From an uncultured Bizionia sp. (GTDB taxonomy: Bacteria; Bacteroidota; Bacteroidia; Flavobacteriales; Flavobacteriaceae): a stretch of DNA of 64,000 nucleotides. Below the pieces are notes generated by a model. That model was not told the origin of the DNA. It did no database searches and saw only the letters and a list, made by a program, of their open reading frames with translations. Position numbers and translations under genes: made by a program. Below, one piece after another: positions 17,707 through 26,018 of this stretch. The number at the start of each line of letters is the position of its first letter. Position 1 is the stretch's first letter. The DNA is taken from positions 248,001 to 312,000 of the forward strand of contig CANMCF010000001.1 of assembly GCA_947496215.1 (NCBI GenBank). Reading direction: 5' to 3'.

Positions 17707-18332
17707 TGAGAGCCCAAAATGAACTTGAAGAAAGGTTGAATGCCATAACACATGGCATTGGGGTAGTTCTTGGATTTGTAGGTTTGGCGTTGTTGATACT
17801 GAATGACACGAGCAAAACGGATTGGAGCTTGTTTGGTGTCGTGGTATATGGAATTTCCATAATAGTACTGTTTTCAGCTTCTACCATATACCATTTCGTT
17901 ACGAATACAAGGCAAAAGCATTATTTCAGGGTAGTGGATCATATTGGCATCTACCTACTCATAGCTGGAACCTATACTCCCGTTTTATTGATAACCTTGG
18001 AGCAAAGTTTGGGGTGGACGTTATTTTACATCGTATGGGGAATAGCAGCATTTGGAGTAGTTTTGAAGCTTTTTTTTACGGGACGATTCAATGTGTTTTC
18101 CACATTGTTGTACTTGGTGATGGGATGGTTGATCGTGTGCGATTTTTCCAACCTCTCGGAACTTATGGAGCCCGATGGGATTATATTGATGATGGCTGGT
18201 GGTGCTGCTTACACAATAGGAATAGTATTCTATGCCTTGGAGAACAAGCTCTATTATCATGTCGTTTGGCACTTGTTCGTATTGGCAGGTGCCATATTTC
18301 ACTTTTTTATGATCCTACTATACGTAATTTAG
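17706..18332 (+). CDS. Haemolysin III / PAQR family membrane protein (TrhA-like)
   Basis: A 208-residue protein with seven membrane helices of the YqfA/HlyIII group within the PAQR superfamily. Diagnostic motifs are the early NAITHGIGVVLG, SASTIYHFV with a conserved His, FRVVDHIGIYLLIAGTYTP with the DH pair, and the late HVVWHLFVLAGAIFHFFM. The histidines form a buried zinc site in PAQR hydrolases. It starts at the ATG at 17706, which overlaps the preceding stop. Confidence 0.93.
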   Translation: MRAQNELEERLNAITHGIGVVLGFVGLALLILNDTSKTDWSLFGVVVYGISIIVLFSASTIYHFVTNTRQKHYFRVVDHIGIYLLIAGTYTPVLLITLEQSLGWTLFYIVWGIAAFGVVLKLFFTGRFNVFSTLLYLVMGWLIVCDFSNLSELMEPDGIILMMAGGAAYTIGIVFYALENKLYYHVVWHLFVLAGAIFHFFMILLYVI

Positions 18333-18372
18333 CAACAATCTGTAAATCAATTTGTTGAAAATTCAAAATCAA

Positions 18373-18786
18373 TTAGCTCGCCAAACTGGTTGGACTCGTA
18401 AAAAGCATGATGTTGTCTTGCAACCGTTGCTTTACTATGGCCATCATTCGTTTGTTCAATGCCGAAGAGTTCTCTATGTATAGCATATACTCTTGTATTG
18501 TGAATTGCCCTATGATCATCCCTTTCAACGAATTTCTGAACTTGATGTCCTTGTTGATGGCATTTTCAATATATTTCAATCCCTGCTCGACATTTAATTC
18601 ATAAAAGGCGTTCTTGTGTTTTCTGATGTAGTTTCTGAATACCTCGATGAGCAAGTTGTTTTGAAGTTTTATCACCGGACGCAATGTGATGTTTTGAAAG
18701 CGCTCGCCTCCACTCATGTTGTCGGTGATTTTAATAGAAGCAATGACCGGTCGGACAGCTAATAGTTGTTGATCTCGTAAAGTCAT
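18373..18786 (-). CDS. Conserved flavobacterial hypothetical protein (often labelled glyoxalase)
   Basis: A 137-residue cytoplasmic protein from the ATG at 18786 (MTLRDQQ...). The pattern (ERFQNITLRPVIKLQNNLLIEVFRNYIRKHKNAFY ... FRNSLKGMIIGQFTIQEY ... NSSALNKRMM) is one I recognise as conserved across Flavobacteriaceae, where it is sometimes named glyoxalase. I see no vicinal-oxygen-chelate fold residues that justify the name. It is all-helical in appearance. Function unknown. Confidence 0.8.
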   Translation of the reverse strand: MTLRDQQLLAVRPVIASIKITDNMSGGERFQNITLRPVIKLQNNLLIEVFRNYIRKHKNAFYELNVEQGLKYIENAINKDIKFRNSLKGMIIGQFTIQEYMLYIENSSALNKRMMAIVKQRLQDNIMLFTSPTSLAS

Positions 18787-18897
18787 AATTATAAGGATTT
18801 TATAATAACACACATCGTAAGAATTGTTTTGAATTCAAACGATTACTACTATAAAAATATCAATAAAGAAGCTTTGAAACTTTCCATCGTTATTTAC

Positions 18898-18928
18898 TTG
18901 TTAACCGCCTTATGAACAATTATCTTTA
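18898..18928 (+). promoter_or_regulatory. Bacteroidota-like promoter upstream of the DUF72 gene
   Basis: TTG (18898-18900), a 20-nt spacer and TATCTTTA (18921-18928), one base off the TAnnTTTG consensus. It gives a leader of about 120 nt to the ATG at 19054. Confidence 0.45.
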
Positions 18929-19053
18929 TCATCTCGACGGAAATAGGGGGAAATCAAAAGTATTGCTTAGAAGGGGGAAGCTTGTTGGAAAACTATTGGT
19001 AAATTAGAAACGTGTCGAGGACGATACAAACAATTAGATTAAAGAAAGATGAT

Positions 19054-19941
19054 ATGAAATTTGGAAACGTACCGAACCCGGAGCTTATAGATTTTACATT
19101 GCCAGAGGACCATAAGGATACCAAAAGAGTTTTGAATATGGTCAAAGATGACAACATACCTGAAATTCATGTTGGTTGCGCAAAGTGGAATAGAGCAGAC
19201 CTGAAAGGGTTTTATCCACGTGGTACAAAAGACGAGTTGGGGTATTATTCATCACAGTTCAATGCCATAGAGATGAATGCAACGTTTTATCGTATTTTTC
19301 CTGCGGAACAATTTGCGACTTGGTATGACAAGACACCATCCAATTTCAAGTTCTTTCCGAAATTGAATCAAGAAATAAGCCATTGGAAACGTTTGCAAGA
19401 TACAGAAGCGGTCGTGGAAAATTACTTGTACAATGCGGCAAACCTAAAAGAAAAACTTGGTACTATCTTTTTACAGATGCATAATAACTTTTCGACCAAG
19501 GATTTCGATAGAGTGATCCGGTTTGTGGAGAAATGGCCAAGTAGCATTCCGTTAGCTGTAGAATTCAGACATACGGACTGGTATAATGATAAAGAGATCG
19601 CAAGTGATTTGTATCAATTGCTAGAAGAGAACAATGTTTCGAATGTAATTGTTGATACTGCTGGCAGGCGAGACATCATGCATATGCGACTAACCAATGC
19701 CACAGCTTTCGTACGTTACGTTGGTGCAAACCATGAAAGTGATTATTCTAGACTGGACGACTGGGTAGAGCGTTTGAGATCATGGAAGAACCAAGGTATA
19801 AAGGAAATAGACTTCTTCATTCATCAAAACATAGAAAAGGAATCTCCATTGTTGTCTGCCTATTTCATACGGAGACTCAACAAGGCATTGGATTGCAATT
19901 TGAAGATTCCAAACGAATCAATACAACAAAAACTATTATAG
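19054..19941 (+). CDS. DUF72 domain-containing protein (YecE-like)
   Basis: A 295-residue cytoplasmic protein of the DUF72/YecE family, a TIM-barrel-like fold of unknown activity. Motifs: IHVGCAKWNRADLKGFYPRG at the start, FNAIEMNATFYRI, SNFKFFPKLNQEISH, and VEFRHTDWY. I use the ATG at 19054, which has AAAGAAAG upstream. An in-frame GTG at 19012 would add 14 residues. The thioesterase gene follows after 4 bp, so the two probably form an operon. Confidence 0.9.
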   Translation: MKFGNVPNPELIDFTLPEDHKDTKRVLNMVKDDNIPEIHVGCAKWNRADLKGFYPRGTKDELGYYSSQFNAIEMNATFYRIFPAEQFATWYDKTPSNFKFFPKLNQEISHWKRLQDTEAVVENYLYNAANLKEKLGTIFLQMHNNFSTKDFDRVIRFVEKWPSSIPLAVEFRHTDWYNDKEIASDLYQLLEENNVSNVIVDTAGRRDIMHMRLTNATAFVRYVGANHESDYSRLDDWVERLRSWKNQGIKEIDFFIHQNIEKESPLLSAYFIRRLNKALDCNLKIPNESIQQKLL

Positions 19942-19945
19942 CATT

Positions 19946-20332
19946 ATGAGATTTCATACACGTAAATGGGTAAAACCAGAAGACCTTAATCCCAATGCTT
20001 CATTGTTTGGAGGAAGATTGTTGGAATGGATAGACGAAGAAGCCGCTTTATATGCCGTCGTACAATTGGAAAATCCGCATGTGGTTACAAAATTCATCAC
20101 TGAAATAGACTTTAAGAGTTCTGCCAAACAAGGGGATATCGTGGAAATAGGCATGGAAGTCATAAAGTTTGGGAATGCTTCTTTGACACTACGTTGTGAG
20201 GTGAGAAACATGATGACTCGAGAAACCATAATCACCATAGACAAGATCGTTATGGTCAATTTGGACAAGGATGGCAATGTTGCACCACATGGAAAGGCCA
20301 AAGTGGAATTCGTTGGTAATAGGTTGAAATAG
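19946..20332 (+). CDS. Acyl-CoA thioesterase (hotdog fold, YciA/BFIT type)
   Basis: A 128-residue single hotdog domain that hydrolyses acyl-CoA to free acid and CoA. The family core is present: NPNASLFGGRLLEWIDEEAA (helix with catalytic Asp/Glu), VVTKFITEIDFKSSAKQGDIVEIG and a final KAKVEF strand. It is cytoplasmic and follows DUF72 after 4 bp. Confidence 0.92.
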   Translation: MRFHTRKWVKPEDLNPNASLFGGRLLEWIDEEAALYAVVQLENPHVVTKFITEIDFKSSAKQGDIVEIGMEVIKFGNASLTLRCEVRNMMTRETIITIDKIVMVNLDKDGNVAPHGKAKVEFVGNRLK

Positions 20333-20360
20333 GATTCAGGGTTTACCTAAGGTTCTCCAA

Positions 20361-21284
20361 TCAAGGGTTCAACACCAGTTTTTGTCCTACTTTTAAAATA
20401 CTTGTCTTTGCAATGGCATTGGTTTTACAAAGACTGGTTATGGAAACTTGGTATTTATTCGAGATTTTGGATAGTGTATCACCTCGCCTTACTACATATA
20501 CTTGCGTTTGATCTTGTTTGCTTGACATCGCTTCTTCATAGGTGGTGCAAAGCTCGACCTTGGTTTGTCTTTTGGAACTATGTACATATGGAGTAGCCCA
20601 TTTTTTTGTCACCCAAATGTTTTTGTCTCTTATCTTGTTGTCCTCACCAAAATCAAACACATATTCCGGGTTTATGTATACACCCTTGTAGATGACTTCC
20701 AGATGTAAATGGCTTCCTCTAGCATTTCCAGTAGTACCTCCTTTACCTATGATTTGACCTTTTTTTACTGTGTCATTGACCTTTACAAGTTGCTTGGACA
20801 AATGTGCGTATACTGTCTCCAGTCCGTTGAAATGGCGGATCACGACGATTCTTCCATGCCCTGAGTGGTATTTCACATAACGCACTTTGCCATCCAACAT
20901 GGCCATGACATGGTCTCCTGTGACCAAATCTATGTCAATCCCTTTGTGAGCACGCCTGTTTCTCCAACCATAGTGGGAAGTTATTACTTTACCACGTTTC
21001 ATTGGTATTGGTGATGCGAAAGTGCTATCCGTGAACGTTATGTTAAAAGGGTATGTTTTGGTAGCGTTCTTATAAGGGTTATAAGTGGAGGTATTCCAAC
21101 GTTCCGTCATCTGCACATTTTGCAAACTATCCACTTTCGCCATTTTGGTACTTCTGTCTTTAAAGGAGTCAAGTAATTTCATGACTGCGAGAGAATCTCT
21201 CTGTTCCGCAAGTAGATACCTGTCTTGGCTGTATCCGCTTACATAGATACAAACTGAACAGATGAATGTAATAATTAATTTCAT
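20361..21284 (-). CDS. M23 family peptidoglycan endopeptidase with C-terminal LysM
   Basis: A 307-residue exported cell-wall hydrolase. Signal peptide (about 1-19, ending YVSGYSQ). M23 domain about 95-215 with the zinc ligands H and D in GWRNRRAHKGIDIDL and the HxH in GSHLHLEV. C-terminal LysM domain about 262-307 (VRRGDTLSKISNKYQVS...LKVGQKLVL), which binds glycan. It probably cuts peptide cross-links in the periplasm during growth or division. Monocistronic, convergent with the thioesterase gene. Confidence 0.94.
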   Translation of the reverse strand: MKLIITFICSVCIYVSGYSQDRYLLAEQRDSLAVMKLLDSFKDRSTKMAKVDSLQNVQMTERWNTSTYNPYKNATKTYPFNITFTDSTFASPIPMKRGKVITSHYGWRNRRAHKGIDIDLVTGDHVMAMLDGKVRYVKYHSGHGRIVVIRHFNGLETVYAHLSKQLVKVNDTVKKGQIIGKGGTTGNARGSHLHLEVIYKGVYINPEYVFDFGEDNKIRDKNIWVTKKWATPYVHSSKRQTKVELCTTYEEAMSSKQDQTQVYVVRRGDTLSKISNKYQVSITSLCKTNAIAKTSILKVGQKLVLNP

Positions 21285-21577
21285 AGAGGGTATAACGCAT
21301 TTAAATGCAGATAATTGTCTATTATGTTGAATAAATTCAAAAATAAATAGAGCGGATGAAATACCGTAAGAAACACCATGTTAAATGTCCGTTTCATCTA
21401 TGTTTAGGTTTTAATTTCAGTCAATTAACGATCGAATTAAAAAGTGTTTTGGAGAGACTTATGTTTTTTTAGAGATTTATAAGGTTTGAAATGTTTTTTT
21501 TTTTTGATTATCAGTGTTTTCACTCTTTTATTTAACCTTTAAAGGCATTATTTTTATTGTTCATTCATTAAACCATT

Positions 21578-21709
21578 ATGGATACAATTGAGATTTATGA
21601 AGGGATTGTAATAGGATCGGTAGGTGCAATTATCTTAATAATGGTTAACTACCTTAGGAGGACATACAAGGATGGCAAAGACATGAAATGTTTGAGATGT
21701 GGTTGTTAA
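21578..21709 (+). CDS. 43-residue single-span membrane peptide with Cys-rich tail (FeoB-associated Cys-rich type)
   Basis: A short reading frame with ATG at 21578 and TAA at 21707-21709. One membrane helix (IVIGSVGAIILIMVNYL, residues 10-26) is followed by a basic stretch (RRTYKDGKDMK) and a tail ending CLRCGC. The layout of short N-terminus, helix, lysine-rich linker and terminal Cys cluster is that of the FeoB-associated Cys-rich membrane proteins. No feoA/feoB gene is present here, so a role in iron handling is only suggested. It is preceded by a T-rich leader. Confidence 0.6.
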   Translation: MDTIEIYEGIVIGSVGAIILIMVNYLRRTYKDGKDMKCLRCGC

Positions 21710-22013
21710 AGGAAACTTCAAGAAAAGAGAGCAATACGATATGGAGAAGTACCAGAGCCATAGCTAGCCATAACAACTTGATGGAAGATAGAGTAGAATA
21801 CATTTGTAGTACTTCCAAAAACATTGTTTTGAGTACAAGTCCCAACAACACGAACAAAAAGCTATGGGGGATTAAAAGCATCGTGCGGCCTTAGATTACT
21901 TTTCGTTGTTCAATAGACAAGAACTTACACCTTCGATAATCTAAATGCATAACTGTTGATTTGTTGAGTTCATAGGCTATGAAGTGAAGTTGAATTATGC
22001 TATGGAAACATAG
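21710..22013. other. Intergenic region with no convincing gene
   Basis: About 300 bp between the small membrane peptide and the terminator of the YceI gene. Overlapping open frames exist on both strands (about 70 codons each), but neither has recognisable domains or a good start, so I make no gene call. Confidence 0.5.
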
Positions 22014-22046
22014 AAAAATGCCTCATTTGTCTTGAGGCATTTTTAT
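22014..22046. terminator. Bidirectional terminator downstream of yceI-like gene
   Basis: AAAAATGCCTCA and TGAGGCATTTTT form a 12-bp stem around a short loop (TTTGTCT), with A/T tracts on both sides. It is suitable for the minus-strand YceI gene and for transcripts from the left. Confidence 0.85.
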
Positions 22047-22100
22047 GTTCAGACGATAAACTAAAAAATGGCAAATGTCATTGGAAAGTCAGAAGAAATC

Positions 22101-22655
22101 TTATAAATTCAATTTGACTTCAAAGACAATGGCATCGGAAATGGCCTCGCTTTTCAATTTATGGTTGAAGTCAATGCCCCAACGCATTCTATCGATTTTG
22201 AATTTTGTTGTCATTTCCATATTTTCATAATTGGCTTTTGCCTTGTATTTAATAGGTAACGTAATGCCTTTTATGGTGAGGTCTGCATTGATGATCATAT
22301 TTGCTTCATCTTTGTAATCCACTTCGGTGATGACCAATTTGGCTGTTGGGAACTTTTTTACATCAAAAAAATCATGATCCTTCAAGTGAAGAACCAAGCC
22401 TTCATTATAGCCGCCGTCCACATTTGCTATGGTATTCATGTCTATGACGAAGGAACCTCCTGTTATTTTGTTGTCGGTCTTGATAAAATACCCTTCCTTG
22501 AATTGTACGGTACCGTAATGTCCTCCAAAATAGAATGTATAATCCGAGGACCATTTCAATTCACTTTTGGAAGCATCTATTTTAAGATGTTCCTGTGCAT
22601 AAGAGCATACTGTTGAACAAATTGCGATTGCGATTGATAAAATACGTTTTTTCAT
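22101..22655 (-). CDS. YceI family periplasmic lipid-binding protein
   Basis: A 184-residue exported protein: signal peptide MKKRILSIAIAICSTVCSYAQ, then a YceI lipocalin-like beta-barrel. Family cues are DASKSELKWSSDYTFYFGGHYGTVQFKEGYF, GGSFVIDMNTIANVDG, HLKDHDFFDVKKFPTAKLVI, and the final GIDFNHKLKSEAISDAIVFEVKLNL. Members bind polyprenyl or amphiphilic ligands in the periplasm. It is divergent from the membrane winged-helix regulator, which may control it. Confidence 0.95.
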   Translation of the reverse strand: MKKRILSIAIAICSTVCSYAQEHLKIDASKSELKWSSDYTFYFGGHYGTVQFKEGYFIKTDNKITGGSFVIDMNTIANVDGGYNEGLVLHLKDHDFFDVKKFPTAKLVITEVDYKDEANMIINADLTIKGITLPIKYKAKANYENMEMTTKFKIDRMRWGIDFNHKLKSEAISDAIVFEVKLNL

Positions 22656-22785
22656 GTGTTTGTTGTTATGAATTATTTTGTTTGGATAAAGCTAGTTTGA
22701 GATGAAAGTAAAAATGTCAAAAAAATGTAAAAGAAGTGTGAACGACTGTAAAAAGTCATTAAATTGTATGTTCTTTACAAGACTT

Positions 22786-23652
22786 ATGAGCAAGAAGAAG
22801 GTTTACATATATGGAAGTTTGGTTCTCATCACATTTTTTTTCTGGTTAATTTCAGACTCCAGAGCAAATGATGGTGAATTCTCGGAAAGAGTTAAAGTCT
22901 CATTGCGTGAGGCTGGCAATCAATTGTTGTTGGCGAATCAAGATTCGACATCTTTAGTATTGCCCATTGTAGAACTGGGCAAAGGAAAATATGAGTTGTC
23001 ATTTCAAGATCAATTGCCTATGGAGCCTAGTCATTTGGTAGCCATCTTGAAAGAAAGTTTTCAAAAATCAGAACTCCCTGATGATTATCGTGTAGAGGTT
23101 GTGCATTGCAAAGATGAAGAAGTCGCTTATAGCTATGAGATGAGTTCCAATCTAGAAAACGTCATTATACCATGCATTGGACGAACCATGCCAATAAGTT
23201 GTTATGAGATAGATGTGAAGTTTACCAAGAGAACAGCTTCTTTTTTTAGCAAACAAGTGTTCTTGTATCTTTTGATTTTCATTGTTGTCATTGCTTTGTT
23301 GGATTTTGTACTGAATACTAGAAAGCAAGAACAACCTGACAGCGATGAAAAGGAAAAATACGTGATTGGTAGTTTTTACTTTTTCCCGGAACAGAATAAA
23401 CTTGTAAAGGCTGCCGCAGAGATTAGCCTTTCCAAAAAAGAATGCGAATTGTTGGCAATTTTCGTCTCCAATCCCAACCAAATAATAAAGCGAGATGAAC
23501 TGACAAAAAAGGTTTGGGAGGACAATGGTGTGTTTGTAGGTAGAAGCTTGGATACCTACGTGTCCAAACTTAGAAAGAAGTTAAAGGGTGACGATTCCAT
23601 AAAGCTTTCCAATGTTCATGGCGTTGGGTACAAATTGGAAATAAAGGATTGA
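22786..23652 (+). CDS. Membrane-spanning transcriptional regulator with C-terminal OmpR-type winged helix
   Basis: 288 residues from the ATG at 22786 (MSKKKVYIYG; earlier in-frame ATGs at 22702, 22714 and 22768 exist). An N-terminal membrane helix (about 5-22), a periplasmic region of about 150 residues, a second membrane helix (FLYLLIFIVVIALLDFVL), then a cytoplasmic OmpR/PhoB winged-helix domain (SLSKKECELLAIFVSN ... IKRDELTKKVWEDNGVFVGRSLDTYVSKLRKKL ... NVHGVGYKLE). No receiver or kinase domain. It acts as a one-component sensor like ToxR/CadC, but with the DNA-binding domain at the opposite end. Next to and divergent from the YceI gene, a likely target. Confidence 0.85.
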   Translation: MSKKKVYIYGSLVLITFFFWLISDSRANDGEFSERVKVSLREAGNQLLLANQDSTSLVLPIVELGKGKYELSFQDQLPMEPSHLVAILKESFQKSELPDDYRVEVVHCKDEEVAYSYEMSSNLENVIIPCIGRTMPISCYEIDVKFTKRTASFFSKQVFLYLLIFIVVIALLDFVLNTRKQEQPDSDEKEKYVIGSFYFFPEQNKLVKAAAEISLSKKECELLAIFVSNPNQIIKRDELTKKVWEDNGVFVGRSLDTYVSKLRKKLKGDDSIKLSNVHGVGYKLEIKD

Positions 23653-23703
23653 AACATCGTTTGATAAATGTCCACTGCCATCTATTAGGAAATAGTATAT
23701 GAT

Positions 23704-24324
23704 TTATTTGGTGCTTTTAAATGCATATTTCTGAATAATCTCCTTTTTGCTGTTAACATGTAGCTTTTCGTAAATATTCCTAGTATGCGTTTTTATCGTA
23801 TTGATTGATAAATGCAAATCTTGGGCAATGGCTCCATAGCTTTTTCCTTTGGCGAGTAACTCCAATACATCATTTTCTCTATCCGAAAGTTCTTCTTCCT
23901 TTGGGAATTGAAAAGACTCCACAACTTTTCTGGCAATTTTGCTACTCATAGGAGCACCACCATTCTTTGCTTGTAACAAGGCATTTATCAATTCTTGGGG
24001 TTCTATGTTCTTGGTGAGGTAACCAACTGCACCAGCACATAATGCCTCGAATATGTATTTTGAACCTTCATGGACCGAAATGATTATGGCTTGTACTAGT
24101 GGTTTGACTCTTTTGAAGGCTTTGATGCCTTCAATGCCATTCATACCTGGTAATTGGACGTCTATCAACAAAATATCAGGGTTGTCATTCTTGAAGTTCA
24201 TCAGTGCTGTTTCACAACACGTGTACTTGCCCACAGTCGTGAATTGTGAATCTGCGTCTATTATTTCTGCATAAGAATGCAGCAATATTTCATGATCTTC
24301 GATAATGACAACCCTCAATGACAT
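23704..24324 (-). CDS. NarL/LuxR-type response regulator
   Basis: A 206-residue cytoplasmic regulator. Receiver domain 1-120 with acidic pocket (IIEDHE), phospho-acceptor D55 in LLIDVQLPGMNG, conserved switch Ser in IIISVHEG and Lys in YLTKN. LuxR helix-turn-helix about 140-200 (LSDRENDVLELLAKGKSYGAIAQDLHLSINTIKTHTRNIYEKL). It is the last of three minus-strand genes (kinase, LRR protein, regulator), 15 bp after the LRR gene. The kinase two genes upstream is of the HisKA_3 class that normally partners with this regulator type. Confidence 0.95.
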   Translation of the reverse strand: MSLRVVIIEDHEILLHSYAEIIDADSQFTTVGKYTCCETALMNFKNDNPDILLIDVQLPGMNGIEGIKAFKRVKPLVQAIIISVHEGSKYIFEALCAGAVGYLTKNIEPQELINALLQAKNGGAPMSSKIARKVVESFQFPKEEELSDRENDVLELLAKGKSYGAIAQDLHLSINTIKTHTRNIYEKLHVNSKKEIIQKYAFKSTK

Positions 24325-24339
24325 TTTGCTATTCTGAAT

Positions 24340-25953
24340 TTATTTTATTATCAATTGTTTGGAAGCTATTGCATTTCCTCCTTTTAGGCATATCAAATAT
24401 ATTCCTTTCTGAAGAGAAGGTGTTGTTATTCTAACTGTTTTTTGATTTGGATGACTCACCTTGACAATTCTACCTTGAAGATCATATATGGTTATTTTGT
24501 CTATAACGTTTTTGCTTTTGATGTTTATTACTCCATTGCTTGGGTTGGGGTATAATTCGAAATCGACTATTTCTTCAAACTCATCGATACTCAAGGAAGA
24601 GCAATCCTCATTGAAATTGGTATTGGAATCTATATTGGTCCAATTTGCATCACTCCAGCTAGCATTGTCCACCTCGACACAATCAAGGTTTGGGTTGCCG
24701 GTAGACCAAAAATTCACAAGAGTTGAATTGTTTCCGTTCTTGACATTCAATGATGTCAAATTATTTAGTTTGGCATTCAAATAAGTTAAACTGGTATTGG
24801 TGCTAACATCAAAACTGGTTAAGAAATTACCTTCTATTGAAATTGCGTCCAGAAAAATATTGTTGGCAACATCAAAACTAGAGATGTCATTATTACGTAT
24901 GGAAACGGATGTCAAGGATGTATTGTTGGATATGTCAATACTGGACAAGTTGTTTTCGGCAATATGAAAATAGTTCAATTGCACGTTATTTGAAACATCT
25001 ATGCTTGCTATGTTATTGTAATTTGCTTCCAACCATGTTAGATTGGTGTTGTTGGATACATCCAAGTTTGTCAATGAGTTGTTATAGCATTTCAATTGAC
25101 TAAGAGTCGTAAATGCCTCAATCCCTGTTAAATCTGAAATGGACATGTTGTTGCAGTCTATGGTTCCATTGTATGCAGAAGCTTCATCACATTGTATCTC
25201 TGTGTCACTATTGATGTTTATTCCTGAATGGTTTAACAAATAGTTCTTAAAGTTCGAATCAGGAATATTCACTATGCACATAGTACAATTTTCATCAAAA
25301 CTGGTTGAGGAATTGATGTCTGTCCAATTCGTAGTACTCCAAGTTGCGTCATCTACTTGTATGCAGGTCAAAAAGTTGTTGTAGTTGGTTTTAAAAGTAG
25401 TAATGTTCGCATTGTTTCCATTTTGGACATTTAAAGACGTTAAGCTATTTGTTGAGACATCCAAGTAAATTAATGATGCGTTGTTGCTTAGTTCCAAACT
25501 GGTGATCGAATTGACTGGGATATGCAAAGTCTCTAGAAGAGTATTGTTGGATACATCTAGGCTGGTTAATTGATTGTTTCCCACATTCAAGTAGTTTAAG
25601 TTTGTATTTGCAGCAACGTCTATGTTAGATAATTGATTTCCATAGGCAAAAAGGTAAACTAATGAGATATTGTTGCTTATGTCCAAATTGGTAACTTGGT
25701 TATTGTACATGGTTAGATAAGCCAACGCCGTGAAATCTTCGATTCCTGTTAAATCAGAGATGCCTTTTGTTGCCACATTTATATTTTCTATGGTATTGAT
25801 GTTTGCAGTAGGAACATAATCGTCCAAAGCTCCAGAATCGTAGCCTAGGTCTATCAAGGCTTGCTCGAAGTTGTCGTCCGGCACATAGGTGTTTTGGGCA
25901 TTTACAGCTATCGAAGATACTGCTATGAATAAAGAGAGTAATGTTTGTTTCAT
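24340..25953 (-). CDS. Secreted leucine-rich-repeat protein with T9SS sorting domain
   Basis: A 537-residue surface or secreted protein. Signal peptide MKQTLLSLFIAVSSIAVNAQ. Two LRR arrays (about 60-215 and 260-425) of 21-residue repeats of the form LTxLDVSNNTxLxxLxxxxNx, each capped by a CxxVDDATWSxTNWTDI-like segment. Between them lies DENCTMCIVNIPDSNFKNYLL. C-terminal T9SS type A sorting domain (about 455-537: ELYPNPSNG ... IYDLQGRIV ... KGIYLICLKGG...KQLIIK). LRR arrays of this sort bind proteins or glycans. The gene sits between a sensor kinase (65 bp upstream) and a response regulator (15 bp downstream). A decayed inverted copy lies at 29.1-30.0 kb. Confidence 0.92.
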   Translation of the reverse strand: MKQTLLSLFIAVSSIAVNAQNTYVPDDNFEQALIDLGYDSGALDDYVPTANINTIENINVATKGISDLTGIEDFTALAYLTMYNNQVTNLDISNNISLVYLFAYGNQLSNIDVAANTNLNYLNVGNNQLTSLDVSNNTLLETLHIPVNSITSLELSNNASLIYLDVSTNSLTSLNVQNGNNANITTFKTNYNNFLTCIQVDDATWSTTNWTDINSSTSFDENCTMCIVNIPDSNFKNYLLNHSGININSDTEIQCDEASAYNGTIDCNNMSISDLTGIEAFTTLSQLKCYNNSLTNLDVSNNTNLTWLEANYNNIASIDVSNNVQLNYFHIAENNLSSIDISNNTSLTSVSIRNNDISSFDVANNIFLDAISIEGNFLTSFDVSTNTSLTYLNAKLNNLTSLNVKNGNNSTLVNFWSTGNPNLDCVEVDNASWSDANWTNIDSNTNFNEDCSSLSIDEFEEIVDFELYPNPSNGVINIKSKNVIDKITIYDLQGRIVKVSHPNQKTVRITTPSLQKGIYLICLKGGNAIASKQLIIK

Positions 25954-25955
25954 AA

Positions 25956-25980
25956 TTATAGTTTTGTTGCAAAACTATAA
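25956..25980 (-). promoter_or_regulatory. Hairpin abutting the LRR start codon
   Basis: On the minus strand TTATAGTTTTG, loop CAA, CAAAACTATAA: a perfect 11-bp stem ending 2 nt before the ATG at 25953. It would occupy the ribosome-binding region of the mRNA and could limit translation of the LRR gene relative to the kinase before it. Confidence 0.55.
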
Positions 25981-25999
25981 CAGCACCATAGCTCCAAAG

Positions 26000-26016
26000 T
26001 CACCCGAAAAGGGTGA
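26000..26016. repeat. Hairpin at the 3' end of the kinase gene, copy A
   Basis: TCACCC, 5-nt loop, GGGTGA, just after the kinase stop codon (26019). Almost the same hairpin with the same flanking AAAATCACCC occurs at 29022-29038 beyond the kinase promoter. Both belong to the 5' flank shared by the LRR gene and its decayed copy. Confidence 0.6.
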
Positions 26017-26018
26017 TT

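Noticed and set aside
18373-18786. Glyoxalase annotation for the 137-residue protein
   Set aside because: No vicinal-oxygen-chelate fold metal ligands are visible; the label seems to be inherited.
21654-21894. Overlapping open frames on both strands after the small membrane peptide
   Set aside because: About 70 codons each, no domain, poor start context, mutually exclusive. Possibly a remnant but not supportable.
24340-25953. CRISPR-like array (regular spacing of similar units)
   Set aside because: The periodicity is 63 bp and coding: it translates into 21-residue leucine-rich repeats with degenerate third positions, and lacks identical repeats or unique spacers.
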